Part shown: positions 8,903 through 16,247 of the stretch, one piece after another
Position numbering within the stretch: the first letter of the stretch is position 1
How the letters are laid out: each line of letters starts with the position of its first letter
DNA from: CAIXSE01 sp040769125
GTDB taxonomy: Bacteria > Actinomycetota > Thermoleophilia > UBA2241
DNA: 64,000 nucleotides
Assembly: GCA_040769125.1 (NCBI GenBank)
Contig: JAXGLO010000001.1
Location: forward strand, 248,001-312,000
Direction: 5' to 3'
Position numbers and translations under genes: made by a program
The notes under the pieces: model-generated
The model's input: only the letters and a program-made list of their open reading frames with translations
Databases searched by the model: none
What the model was told of the DNA's origin: nothing

Positions 8903-9961
8903 TCACTTCTCCCCAGCAGCTACTCCGGCACACATATCCTCGTACGGTTGCGGAGAGAGTCCGTATGCATCCCATGCGGCTTCGATCTTCTCCGGAGGGA
9001 TCTCGGCGGAGTAGCCGGACATCATCCCCTTGATCATCAATGCGACCACCTCATCAGATGCGTCGAGCTTGAGATTCTCCGTCGTCAGCTTAACCAGGTA
9101 GTTGATGTCGGTCGCCGGATCCTGAATAACCTCGATGCCTCGCGCCATGGCCTTCCCCATCTTGATCATGCGCGGCTGGTCAGCGATATCTGCCTTGGCG
9201 ATCCATCCGTCGTAGATGAAGCCGTCAAGACCGGTTACCTTCATGTTCTCCTCAGTGCGAATATCGAAGGCGGGATAGGCCACCTTCAGGACCTGAGAGA
9301 GCATGGTCACGTCCGGCTCGGCTGAGATAGAGGCGTCGATCTGGTTGGACTTGAACTGGGCAGTCACCTGCATCCCGGACGAGATGATCTCGACGTCCGT
9401 CTCCTTCATGCCCGCCCGTTTGAGCAGCGCCATGAGTGTGCGGTATTGACTTCCGCCGATAGTGGCGACAGCAACCTTCTTGCCCCTGAGTTGCGTTATG
9501 ACCTCAGGCCACTTGGCATTCGGGTCGGTTCCGGGCACGCCGTTGCGGATCATGATCACGAAGGGCATATTGATGTAGTTGCCGCACGAGAATTTCAAGG
9601 GCATCCCCTTCTCATTCGCCTCAGCGACCATGAGGAAGCCCAAGTCGGTTGTATCGAAGCTGCCGCCCGTCAGAGCGGCAAGCGTCTCTGCACCTCCACC
9701 GGCGATCGTGGTCGTCGTTATGTCCACGCCCTCTTCCGCAAAGAAGCCCTTATCCTGCGCAATCCACATCGGCAGATACAGCGCGAGATTCGGCAGCACC
9801 CCGATACGGACAGTTTCGTTCTTCGACGAATCTACCTCATCGGAGCCGCCGCAAGCTCCGAACGCAACCGTCATGCTCATGGCGACAGCGGCGACCACGA
9901 CAACAACAGCCCACCTTCGCAAGATCCGTCTGCTCCCTCCGGTCGTTCCGTTAGCGTACAT
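8903..9961 (-). CDS. ABC transporter substrate-binding lipoprotein (NMT1/SsuA-like)
   Basis: Extracellular solute-binding protein for the importer encoded downstream. Starting at ATG 9961 (GAGAGGGGG ribosome site just upstream) the product has 352 residues with Arg-rich n-region, a Val/Ala hydrophobic core and a lipobox-like FGAC with Cys37 for lipid anchoring. The mature part begins VRIGVLPNLALYLPMWIAQD and KGFFAEEGVDITT, the hallmark of NMT1/SsuA-type binding proteins, and later has RGKKVAVATIGGSQYRTL. An in-frame TTG-type extension to 10075 exists but would put 38 residues before the signal peptide and is rejected. Ligand unknown; the pairing with PrpD-like and SDR enzymes suggests a carboxylate or sulfonate. 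Confidence 0.9.
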   Translation of the reverse strand: MYANGTTGGSRRILRRWAVVVVVAAVAMSMTVAFGACGGSDEVDSSKNETVRIGVLPNLALYLPMWIAQDKGFFAEEGVDITTTTIAGGGAETLAALTGGSFDTTDLGFLMVAEANEKGMPLKFSCGNYINMPFVIMIRNGVPGTDPNAKWPEVITQLRGKKVAVATIGGSQYRTLMALLKRAGMKETDVEIISSGMQVTAQFKSNQIDASISAEPDVTMLSQVLKVAYPAFDIRTEENMKVTGLDGFIYDGWIAKADIADQPRMIKMGKAMARGIEVIQDPATDINYLVKLTTENLKLDASDEVVALMIKGMMSGYSAEIPPEKIEAAWDAYGLSPQPYEDMCAGVAAGEK

Positions 9962-10067
9962 GGATGATTCCCCCTCTCGTGGCTGGCTGTACTCTGCTCT
10001 ATCGCTCCCGCAATACCCGGCGTGCCGCCAGTCGACCCATGTGACCGAGACCCTCCGTAAGTGGATC

Positions 10068-10102
10068 GCATACACTGTATACAGTGGATGCTGCTAGGTC
10101 AA
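10068..10102. promoter_or_regulatory. GntR operator and divergent promoter between importer and gntR
   Basis: A 24-bp near-perfect palindrome at 10068-10091 (one mismatched pair) has the 14-bp perfect core CACTGTATACAGTG at 10073-10086. On the minus strand TTGACC (10102-10097) lies 15-17 bases before TATACA/TACAGT inside the palindrome, a plausible promoter for the binding-protein gene that the bound regulator would block. A second small palindrome AAGTATACTT lies at 10101-10110. Both half-sites carry GTATAC, as in many FCD-GntR operators. The position between gntR and its neighbour implies autoregulation. Confidence 0.6.
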
Positions 10103-10204
10103 GTATACTTAGCAACACCAGTGCACGCCGACATCGCCGCTCTACAAGGGCGCTCGTCTGTAGTGCTATGCTTTGATTCCATCCGCTCACTGCACGGAGG
10201 CCAC

Positions 10205-10873
10205 ATGACACGGGCAAGGGTCAGGGACGGCGCCTCTCTGGCCGAACAGGCGTACGACCGCATCTGCACGAGCATCATCGACGGCAGCTGGCCGCCGAAA
10301 GCGCCCCTCGCACAGGAGCAGATTGCCGAACTGTTAGGCGTCTCGCGCACACCGATCCGGGAAGCACTGGCCAAAGCGGCTCAGGATAATTTGGTCACTT
10401 TGATTCCAGGCCGTGGTTACGTGGTTAACGACGTCACCGAACAGGATCTACGCGATACGTACGAGGTCCGCTTCGCGCTCGAGGCACTGGCGATTCAGCA
10501 GGCCTGTGGCCACCACACGCCTCAGCAACTTGTGCGAATGCGCGCATTGATCGAAGAAATGGAAGTTGCAGATCCCGCGGACACCCGGGAGATCGTGGAG
10601 CTTGGGGTCGCCTTCCATCTCGCGCTGACTGAGCCGTGCCCCAACGCATATCTGCGCCGGCTGCTTGCCCAAATCTATGCTCATCCTATCCTGCGCTTCA
10701 TCAGCATGAAGTACACCCTTGGCCCTACGTACCAAGCTGACGTGGGCGATCTACACCGCAGAATCTTGGAGGCATTAGTAGCCCAAGACTTGGCCGCCGT
10801 CATGAAGCTACTTCGCAAGTGCCACAGCGGCACCGAGGGTTGTCGAGCGAAGCCCGACCGCCCGATTCGGTGA
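10205..10873 (+). CDS. GntR-family (FCD) transcriptional regulator
   Basis: Regulator with an N-terminal winged helix (ASLAEQAYDRICTSIIDG, then LAQEQIAELLGVSRTPIREAL) and a C-terminal FCD ligand domain starting DLRDTYEVRFALEALAIQQA; the FCD metal-site His/Asp residues are plausible in DLHRRILEAL. 222 residues. ATG 10205 is supported by GGAGG at 10196-10200; the longer frame from 10061 would start inside the operator. It is divergent from the importer and probably controls it plus the PrpD-like and SDR loci through matching boxes. The last residues (about KPDRPIR) and the stop come from the left end of an inserted IS3 fragment, so the natural C-terminus has been replaced. Confidence 0.9.
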   Translation: MTRARVRDGASLAEQAYDRICTSIIDGSWPPKAPLAQEQIAELLGVSRTPIREALAKAAQDNLVTLIPGRGYVVNDVTEQDLRDTYEVRFALEALAIQQACGHHTPQQLVRMRALIEEMEVADPADTREIVELGVAFHLALTEPCPNAYLRRLLAQIYAHPILRFISMKYTLGPTYQADVGDLHRRILEALVAQDLAAVMKLLRKCHSGTEGCRAKPDRPIR

Positions 10874-11107
10874 TACTGCTCCGCGGCAGCCGACCGGGAA
10901 AGCGCATCGACAATGCCACGACAACTGCGAGGCAACCGCTCGCCGGCCTTCAGGGCAAAGGTCGCCCTGAAGGCGATCAATAGTGAGCAACCGATCATCG
11001 CGATCGCCGAGCGCTCCGACGCTCACCCCAACATGACCACGGAGTGGAGACGCCAGCTCCCGGAAGGCGCTCTCCGGGTAGTCGGGACAGGAAAAAACCC
11101 GCCCTAA
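10856..11107 (+). pseudogene. IS3-family OrfA, second truncated copy
   Basis: The reading frame from ATG 10913 (64 residues) is a degenerate version of the OrfA at 5880: NRSPAFRAKVALKAINSEQP and IAIAERSDAHPNM, ending early at GALRVVGTGKNPP. The left end matches the first copy (GGTGATACTGCTCC, about 10868 onward) and similarity extends back to roughly 10856, inside the gntR reading frame. The coiled-coil and OrfB parts are missing. This is a dead relic left after insertion at the 3' end of gntR. Confidence 0.8.
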
Positions 11108-11119
11108 CGTCTCCCTCTG

Positions 11120-11300
11120 CCGTGGCAGGGAAACTCGGTGTGGGCCAAGTCGATCACCATCATCAGGGCGAGGTCGCGCTCGCCGGTCGCAGCCTGCCGG
11201 CAGAAAGCGCCTGAGTGGGCGAGGCCGAGCAGGTGCATCAGCGTTGCCACGCTACCATGCTGATGCACCGAGTGGGGATCGCTGCTATCGCCCTCAGGCG
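11120..11300 (-). pseudogene. Possible transposase fragment, IS1634-like
   Basis: The minus strand encodes HQHGSVATLMHLLGLAHSG followed by GERDLALMMVIDLAH, which resembles the HG.vaA...LGL.......RDL..AmiiaRv segment near the N-terminus of IS1634/IS4-type transposases. The homologous part covers only about 50 residues, continues into unrelated sequence on both sides, and was judged from memory of the family only. The remainder of 11,108-11,545 shows no recognisable gene. Confidence 0.35.
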
Positions 11301-11545
11301 CCGCGCCTCGAAGCCCGGCCCCAGCACAAGATCTAACGGCCACAACACGTCTCTGGGCTGAGATCTGCATGAGCAGACCGGCGTCAACTACGAGTTCGAT
11401 GGGGCGAGTCCGGCACGCAGCGGTGCGAGAGCGCCGCCCGCCTCCACCATCTCCGCCTCCGGTGCCGACTCCTGCCGGCACAGATAGCTCGCCATCCTGC
11501 ACGGACGAGCGGACTCCAGCATAGCCGTGTCTTTTGTAAAGGACA

Positions 11546-11596
11546 CTTGACATCAGCCCGACTTGGGCGCACAATGATGTCAAGGTAACTTGACAT
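11546..11596. promoter_or_regulatory. Operator of the XRE regulator (TGTCAAG inverted repeat)
   Basis: A perfect inverted repeat with 8-bp arms, ATGTCAAG-GTAA-CTTGACAT, occupies 11577-11596. An extra half-site CTTGACAT lies at 11546-11553, 24 bases further up (edge to edge). The repeat ends only 10 bases before the regulator start at 11607, so occupancy would block transcription or initiation. Autoregulation by the downstream XRE protein is the natural inference. Confidence 0.65.
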
Positions 11597-11606
11597 GGAA
11601 GGGGCG

Positions 11607-11807
11607 ATGCTCAACCGGGTCAGGGAGTTGCGTGTGGCGGCCGGTCTGCGCCAGGAGGATCTGGCGGGCCAGGTCGGCGTTAGCCGCCAGACGATCATCT
11701 CTATCGAGCGCGGCCGCTACAGCCCGTCGCTGGAGCTGGCCTGGAGGCTCTCCCACAGGCTCGGGGTGACCATCGAGGAGCTCTTCGTCTTCGAGGAGGG
11801 TGAGTGA
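11607..11807 (+). CDS. XRE-family helix-turn-helix regulator (short)
   Basis: Compact 66-residue DNA-binding protein consisting of little more than the HTH_3 fold: LNRVRELRVAAGLRQEDLAG, QVGVSRQTIISIERGRYSPS, LELAWRLSHRLGVTIEELF. It belongs to the YozG-like group of very short regulators that usually precede a small membrane protein. I prefer ATG 11607, which has GGAAGGGG 2-9 bases upstream, over ATG 11595, which lies inside the operator repeat. The stop is one base before the next gene start, so the pair is an operon. It presumably represses its own promoter through the TGTCAAG repeat. Confidence 0.88.
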   Translation: MLNRVRELRVAAGLRQEDLAGQVGVSRQTIISIERGRYSPSLELAWRLSHRLGVTIEELFVFEEGE

Positions 11808-11808
11808 G

Positions 11809-12186
11809 ATGCGCACGGCACGTACGACAGTGATGATCGCAGCGGTGCTTGCGCTGCCCTACCTGGTCATCGGCCTCTGGTCGGACGGCCCCCATGCGGA
11901 GCGGCTTATCGGTGGCGGCTTCGTCCTGCTCGGCGTGAGCGCCGTCGTGGCCATCCTCATGGCCCGACGAGGCAAGCGCCTCGACGAGGCCCAGGACGAG
12001 CGCCAGCGGTTCATCGTCGGCGGGGCGGCGCAGTTCTCGTTCTGCGTGATGGCCGTGGCGGTTCAGGCGTACTGGGCCTGGCAGTTCGCGCAGCTCGGCA
12101 ACGCCGGCGACAGCTCGTTCTGGCTGCTCGTAGCCCTCTGGGCGTCGTTCCTCGGGGGCTACGTCTACAACAGCGTGCGACACTGA
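11809..12186 (+). CDS. Small membrane protein, DUF2178-like, partner of XRE regulator
   Basis: 125 residues with four hydrophobic segments (about residues 8-25, 33-50, 72-91 and 102-120) and a charged cytoplasmic loop MARRGKRLDEAQDERQRFIV between the second and third. The DE.D.R pattern in that loop is typical of small DUF2178-type membrane proteins encoded next to YozG-like regulators; the family name is a best guess. ATG 11809 is preceded by GAGGAGGG at 11793-11800 inside the xre 3' end; the GTG at 11800 overlaps that ribosome site and is less likely. Function unknown; such pairs often behave as membrane stress or sensor-regulator modules. Confidence 0.7.
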   Translation: MRTARTTVMIAAVLALPYLVIGLWSDGPHAERLIGGGFVLLGVSAVVAILMARRGKRLDEAQDERQRFIVGGAAQFSFCVMAVAVQAYWAWQFAQLGNAGDSSFWLLVALWASFLGGYVYNSVRH

Positions 12187-12292
12187 GGCGGAGCCGAGGA
12201 GCAATACCATGCACATTAGTGACGCTTGATGGACTTGCGATAACGGGGCAATCAGACGACGCGCTCCTTCCGGGATCTTGGGACGCCATCGT

Positions 12293-12469
12293 CTCCTGCT
12301 TGATCGGCCATCCGCCGGGGGCATCGATTGCCTCATCGATCTCGCTCATCAGCGCGATCGTCTCGGCCTGTGCGACGACCATGTACTGGCAGTGCGTGAG
12401 GCCGTTGCAGGTGAGCCGTCGGCCTTTGCGATCCTTAAGTCTCCCGGCACAGATCTGGTAGCCTTCCAC
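12293..12469 (-). pseudogene. C-terminal remnant of an N6-adenine methylase / type IIG-ISP restriction enzyme
   Basis: The minus strand reads EGYQICAGRLKDRKGRRLTC, then HCQYMVVAQAETIALMSEID EAI and GWPI. This closely follows the conserved C-terminus of large Eco57I/type ISP-like methylase-endonucleases (GGYQVCEKWLKDRKGR.L...HYQ.IV.AL.ETI.LM.EIDE.I..WP, from memory). An in-frame TAG directly precedes it, and no methylase motif NPPY or upstream portion is present between here and 12,690. It is therefore a relic of a lost restriction-modification locus in the island. Confidence 0.65.
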
Positions 12470-12561
12470 CTAGAACGTTAATACCTGAGATGGCGCGCCC
12501 CCGAAGCACTGCGTGGCGTTGATCCAAACACATCCTTGCTAGGCGCTTCACCTAGGCTAGC

Positions 12562-13145
12562 AGGCTGCTGAAGAAGCCCCTTCAGAGAAACACGGACGCC
12601 GGCGGTGCCGAGGTCTGCCGCCGATCGGGTGATCAGGACGCATCTGGGCCTCACCGGCAGGGCCCGCAGGGGCCCGTCTCCGGCTCTCTACCTCACGGCG
12701 AAGCGGGCTCCGCCAGCAGTCTTCGCAGGCGCACGAGGTTGTAGGCCGCGCAGGTAAAGGTGTAGACGGCAGCGGCCTTGGCCCTGCCGCGGTGGCGTAG
12801 CCTGGCGAGAACGCCGCTGGTCTTCATCCACCCGAAGGGCTCCTCGACCAGCTTGCGGCGGCGCTGGCTGACGGCGTAGCCGTTGTGGCATGTCGTGCGA
12901 CGGTCGATGGCGCTGCCACGGTCCCTGGCGGCGATCTGCGGGGTGACCCCGAGAGCGCGCACGCCGGCGCCGAAGTCACGTACGTCGTAGCCGCAGTCGG
13001 TGTCTCGTCATCGTCGCCGGCTTCGATGGGGCGCAGGCTCTTTCAGCGCAGCGGCCGCCTCGATGAGCGTGCCGTCCAGGGAGAAGTGCTCGCGGGAGAG
13101 CAGCCTCTGCGCCTCGGCCTGGGAGCGGACGGCGGAGAACCATGA
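12562..13145 (-). pseudogene. IS5/IS1182-type transposase, C-terminal part, frameshifted
   Basis: The minus strand from 13145 reads FSAVRSQAEAQRLLSREHFS then LDGTLIEAAAALKEPAP, a stop and frameshift, then GVRALGVTPQIA, CHNGYAVSQRRRKLVEEPFG, WMKTSGVLARLRHRG and the tail TFTCAAYNLVRLRRLLA. These are the catalytic-Asp (SLDGTLIEA) and YREK-like (RRKLVEEPFGW) regions of IS5/IS1182 transposases. The N-terminus is missing; sequence changes to the SDR gene region at about 13,150. The string GGCTGCTGAAGAAGCCCC near 12,562 resembles the terminal inverted repeat of such elements. Confidence 0.8.
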
Positions 13146-13171
13146 ACAAAGGGGTACCTGGGTGCACTTCG

Positions 13172-13939
13172 CTACGCCAGCGTCCGGATTGCACCTCCAT
13201 TCGCCATCACCACATGCCCCACGAAGCCAGAAGCGCGGTAGCTCAGCAGGAAGTCGACCGCAACGGCGATCTCATCTGCAGTCCCGACACGGCCGATCGG
13301 CGGGAGGGGAGCATCGGCTCCAACGACCGGTCCATACACGGCGTTCACGTCGTACGGGGCCACATCAAGTTGCCCTGTCGCGATGCAGTTGACGATGACT
13401 TCAGGCGCGAGCTCACGACCCAGTGCCTTGGTCAGGGTTATCAGGCCTGCGCTCGCGGCAGAAGCCGCGCTGGCATTCGGCCACCCCGTGATGCCCGCCG
13501 AGGAGGCCACAAACACGATGCGGCCGCCCGACTCCTGCTGGCGCTCCTGCATCGGTGGCCAGATCTTGTAGGTGAGGTAGTAGGCGGCGGACAGATTCAC
13601 CTCGATCTGCTTCCACCAATCGGTCGGCTCGCACTCGAGGAACGGAGCCTCCACGATCGTGCTGGCGCCGAAGACGAACAGGTCGATGGGTCCCGCCTGC
13701 TCCTGCGCTTTATCGACAACCCGGGCAGCTACATCCGGCTCCGACGGGTCGCCGATGGCGAGTGTTGCGCCGATAGCCCGCGCCAGCGCTTCGATCTCTG
13801 CGGATTCCTGAGCTTGATTGATAACCACTTGTGCGCCCGTCTCGGCCATGCGCTTGGCGATGGCCCCGCATAGAGCGGCGCCACACCCGCTGACCAGGGC
13901 GACCTTACCTTGGTGACGTTGGTTGCTGTGGGCATCCAT
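13172..13939 (-). CDS. Short-chain dehydrogenase-like protein lacking catalytic Tyr/Lys
   Basis: 255-residue Rossmann protein of the classical SDR fold. The dinucleotide motif is altered (VSGCGAALCGAIAKR instead of TGxxxGIG), the active-site Asn is present (EVNLSA, Asn115) and the Ser region is VASSAGITG, but the YxxxK pair is replaced: Ala159 and Ser163 in PNASAASAASAGL, where relatives have AYSASKAGL. Both codons (GCT, AGC) were read directly. The C-terminal ADEIAVAVDFLLS and GHVVMANGG segments are normal. The ATG shares one base with the upstream SDR stop (TAATG), so the two are made together. Probably a non-catalytic partner in a heteromeric dehydrogenase rather than a pseudogene, since the frame is intact. 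Confidence 0.85.
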   Translation of the reverse strand: MDAHSNQRHQGKVALVSGCGAALCGAIAKRMAETGAQVVINQAQESAEIEALARAIGATLAIGDPSEPDVAARVVDKAQEQAGPIDLFVFGASTIVEAPFLECEPTDWWKQIEVNLSAAYYLTYKIWPPMQERQQESGGRIVFVASSAGITGWPNASAASAASAGLITLTKALGRELAPEVIVNCIATGQLDVAPYDVNAVYGPVVGADAPLPPIGRVGTADEIAVAVDFLLSYRASGFVGHVVMANGGAIRTLA

Positions 13940-14640
13940 TAAATGACAGCTCCTGCGTTGTTCGAGACTATGTTCCCAGCACAGAATGTGGCTTCCTCCG
14001 CCATGAAGAGCAGCGTTTCGACAGTCTCTTCGATGGTCTGTCGACGGCGGAGCGGCAACGACCAGCGGTATGCATCGGTGGCTGTAATGCCAGGGTAGGA
14101 CTTCTCCGATGGCCCAGGCCCTACACCGGTGACGCGAATACCGCGAGGCCCCAGTTCTGCTGCCAGGCTGCGCTGCAGCCCGAGAATCCCTCCCTTGGCT
14201 GAGGCGTAGTGAGCCGCCCACCAGTCCTCGACGGGTCCGTCGATGGCGAATTCCGACGACACCAGGACGATGGTTCCGCCCCCCGCTTCGATCATGTGGG
14301 GGGCGACGGCCCAGCATGTATTCACAGCATGACCGAGGTGCCCATCGAAGTAGCGACGCCATTCTTGTGGTGTCACTTCGGCAAAGGGGACGACGTCATA
14401 GAACAGTCCGCCCGCGATCAGGAGCGAGATCGGCCCGAGGCCCCCAGCTGTATCATCGACTGCCTTCTTCACCGCATCCCGGTCAGACAGCTCGACCTCG
14501 ATCGAGTCCGGCGTGCCGGGTCGTGGTGAATCGAGGGCGACCACACGCCATCCTCGTGCAATCAAGCGATAGCAGGTCAGATTGGTCGCCGGGTTCCGCG
14601 CCGCACCTGTGATTACTGCAATCTTCTGCTGATCCGCCAT
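13939..14640 (-). CDS. Short-chain dehydrogenase/reductase with atypical cofactor motif
   Basis: 233-residue SDR. The catalytic Ser (IVLVSSEFA) and Tyr145-xxx-Lys149 (HYASAKGG) are intact, so it can be the catalytic member of the pair. The N-terminal glycine-rich motif is degenerate, ITGAARNPATNLTCYRLIAR, lacking the usual last two glycines, and the tetrad Asn is replaced by His (DGHLGHA). ATG 14640 has AGAGGAAG upstream at a good distance; the frame continues to 14760 but without a better start. Promoter and GntR box are about 460-500 bases upstream, leaving a long leader. The substrate presumably matches the importer and PrpD-like protein of the same regulon. Confidence 0.85.
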   Translation of the reverse strand: MADQQKIAVITGAARNPATNLTCYRLIARGWRVVALDSPRPGTPDSIEVELSDRDAVKKAVDDTAGGLGPISLLIAGGLFYDVVPFAEVTPQEWRRYFDGHLGHAVNTCWAVAPHMIEAGGGTIVLVSSEFAIDGPVEDWWAAHYASAKGGILGLQRSLAAELGPRGIRVTGVGPGPSEKSYPGITATDAYRWSLPLRRRQTIEETVETLLFMAEEATFCAGNIVSNNAGAVI

Positions 14641-15107
14641 CAAAGAGTCACTTCCTCTCACCATCTGAATCGTCGAAGCTTTGAAGCCTACTGAGCGCGG
14701 GGTTGGTGAGTACCTGCGATCTGCCCAGCCGCTCCTTCGCGACATCACAACAACAGGCACTTGTCCCCAACGACGTCCCTCAGCTCACTTTCAAAGAAGG
14801 GTGCTCCAAGGCGTCTGCTCCTCAGCGTGGCACCGATGAACGTCTCAGGCGAAGCACATGAGGTTATCCCCGGCTCTATTACCTGCACCCCCACCATTTG
14901 CCGTCTCCTCCCCTACCAATAATCCGCCATGCGCCCCAAGATCCTGAACTGATCCCTCAAGTGACAGCCGACTGCGAAGCGCTGACCGCCTCCAGCACCG
15001 CTCTAGCCACCTTCACGACCTCCTGACCCTAGACCGACTCGAGAATGGAGAATTTGCTTCCGGCGACAGCCGGACGACCCACGCTATAGAGACCGCTTCT
15101 TTGAAGC
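14641..15107. other. Long leader of the SDR operon, no gene seen
   Basis: About 470 bases between the SDR start and its predicted promoter, with no coding frame of recognisable family on either strand and no obvious tandem repeat. The region 15,143-15,470 on the other side of the promoter is likewise empty. Confidence 0.4.
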
Positions 15108-15142
15108 GTATACAGCGTATCCAATGGATAGCAAAGCGTCAA
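15108..15142 (-). promoter_or_regulatory. Promoter with GntR-type box upstream of the SDR operon
   Basis: On the minus strand TTGACG (15142-15137) is followed after 17 bases by TACGCT. Overlapping this are GTATAC (15113-15108) and the 13-bp inverted repeat TATCCAATGGATA at 15118-15130. The 15-mer GGATACGCTGTATAC (minus strand) matches the box at 3996-4010 at 11 of 15 positions and shares its TGTATAC half-site. This is likely the third binding site of the GntR regulator. Confidence 0.5.
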
Positions 15143-15470
15143 GCACCCACTGACAACGCGAGCACTGCCTATTGAGAGGGCCATTCAGATGCAACCGGCT
15201 GTGAGCCATTTCCATTGGCATCAGTGAGGCCAACGGCTATGGTACGAACAAATGATCGCGGCTCGTTGGCGAAGCAGACGTACGCCGCATCTGGTTAGTG
15301 CCCACAGGCGTGGTGTACGAAGAATCTCAGAGCGGTCGTCTTGAAGGAGAGGTGACCACTGCTCCATCCTTGAGGGTGACGAAGCCTAGGACAAGGAGGA
15401 GTCAGTGGCCGAGAACAGGATGGACCTTCGCGCCTGGGCGGGCGCTCTCGCGCCTTGCGCCGCGCTCGGC

Positions 15471-15914
15471 CTACAGCTCGAGCAGCTCGAACCCCGTGGC
15501 CGCGTCGACCCGCCGCACCGCCTGAGAGCCGGTGAGCTCGAGCACGACGGCCTCACCGACGACCCAGGTGAGGACGCCGGTACGGATGCAGCCGGCGGTC
15601 ACCGTTGCATCGCGGCCGAAGGCCGCATGGAGGTGCAGCACCGGCCGGCCGGCCTCGTCCGGGAAGAGAGTGCCGACGCCGGCCATCTCGTGGACGCCAC
15701 TGAGCAGACGCTCCATCGGCACGATCTCGGCGGCGCGGCCGTCCTCGGGGCCGACCACGACGCAGCTGCCGACGTCGGCCCCACCGAGCAGCAGCACGGC
15801 CGCGCGCGCGATGCCTTCGGCCCGCGCGGCCTCCTCGATGCACTCGTGGACGACGTCGCCGTCCTCCAGCCGGATCACCAGGATCCGGCCGAGCGTCGCG
15901 CTCGCATACTTCAT
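15471..15914 (-). CDS. PPC/DUF296 domain protein
   Basis: 147-residue protein made of a single PPC (DUF296) domain, the trimeric fold also seen at the C-terminus of plant AT-hook proteins and as stand-alone bacterial proteins of unclear role. Recognisable segments are GRILVIRLEDGDVVHECIEE, RAAVLLLGGADVGSCVV and the conserved HLHAAFGRD.TVTAGCI..GV with the paired His residues that can bind metal. ATG 15914 is chosen because GGGAGGTG lies just upstream; the frame extends to 15983 without support. It is the first gene beyond the IS-rich island, and its G+C content matches the core genome. Confidence 0.85.
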   Translation of the reverse strand: MKYASATLGRILVIRLEDGDVVHECIEEAARAEGIARAAVLLLGGADVGSCVVVGPEDGRAAEIVPMERLLSGVHEMAGVGTLFPDEAGRPVLHLHAAFGRDATVTAGCIRTGVLTWVVGEAVVLELTGSQAVRRVDAATGFELLEL

Positions 15915-16009
15915 CCCACACCTCCCTGTGACGCACCGCTCACTGGCGAGAATCCGGCGGCTGATCCACGATTCGGCACACACTTCCCTGTGGCGCGCGA
16001 CTCACAGCC

Positions 16010-16112
16010 GTCCGTCTTCCGTGCGAACAACCGCTCACCTTGCATGCGTCTTTAGCCTCTCACCTTGCGTGCGAATACGGCCGCTCGCCCTCCGTGCGAA
16101 TCATAGTCCGCC
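16010..16112. repeat. Degenerate tandem repeats, about 26-bp units
   Basis: Four loosely related units of the form CCGCTC.CCTTGCGTGCGAATA follow each other between the PPC gene and the S55 peptidase gene (for example CTCACCTTGCATGCGTC, CTCACCTTGCGTGCGAATA, CTCGCCCTCCGTGCGAATC). The rest of the 333-base intergenic stretch holds no visible gene. Confidence 0.5.
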
Positions 16113-16247
16113 GGGGACGAAACACTGCCCTCTTTGCCTCTTTGCCGATCGTATTCCTGAGAGTACTATGGCAATGCACTGCCACAGGGTCGGGCGGCCC
16201 AGACGAGCAGAGCCCCCGGCGCAGAACCCACGAAAAAGAGGGGTTTC

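Noticed and set aside
13172..14362. 396-residue SDR with long N-terminal extension
   Set aside because: The extension overlaps the other SDR gene in another frame and has no motif; the ATG at 13,939 with a TAATG overlap gives a normal SDR length.
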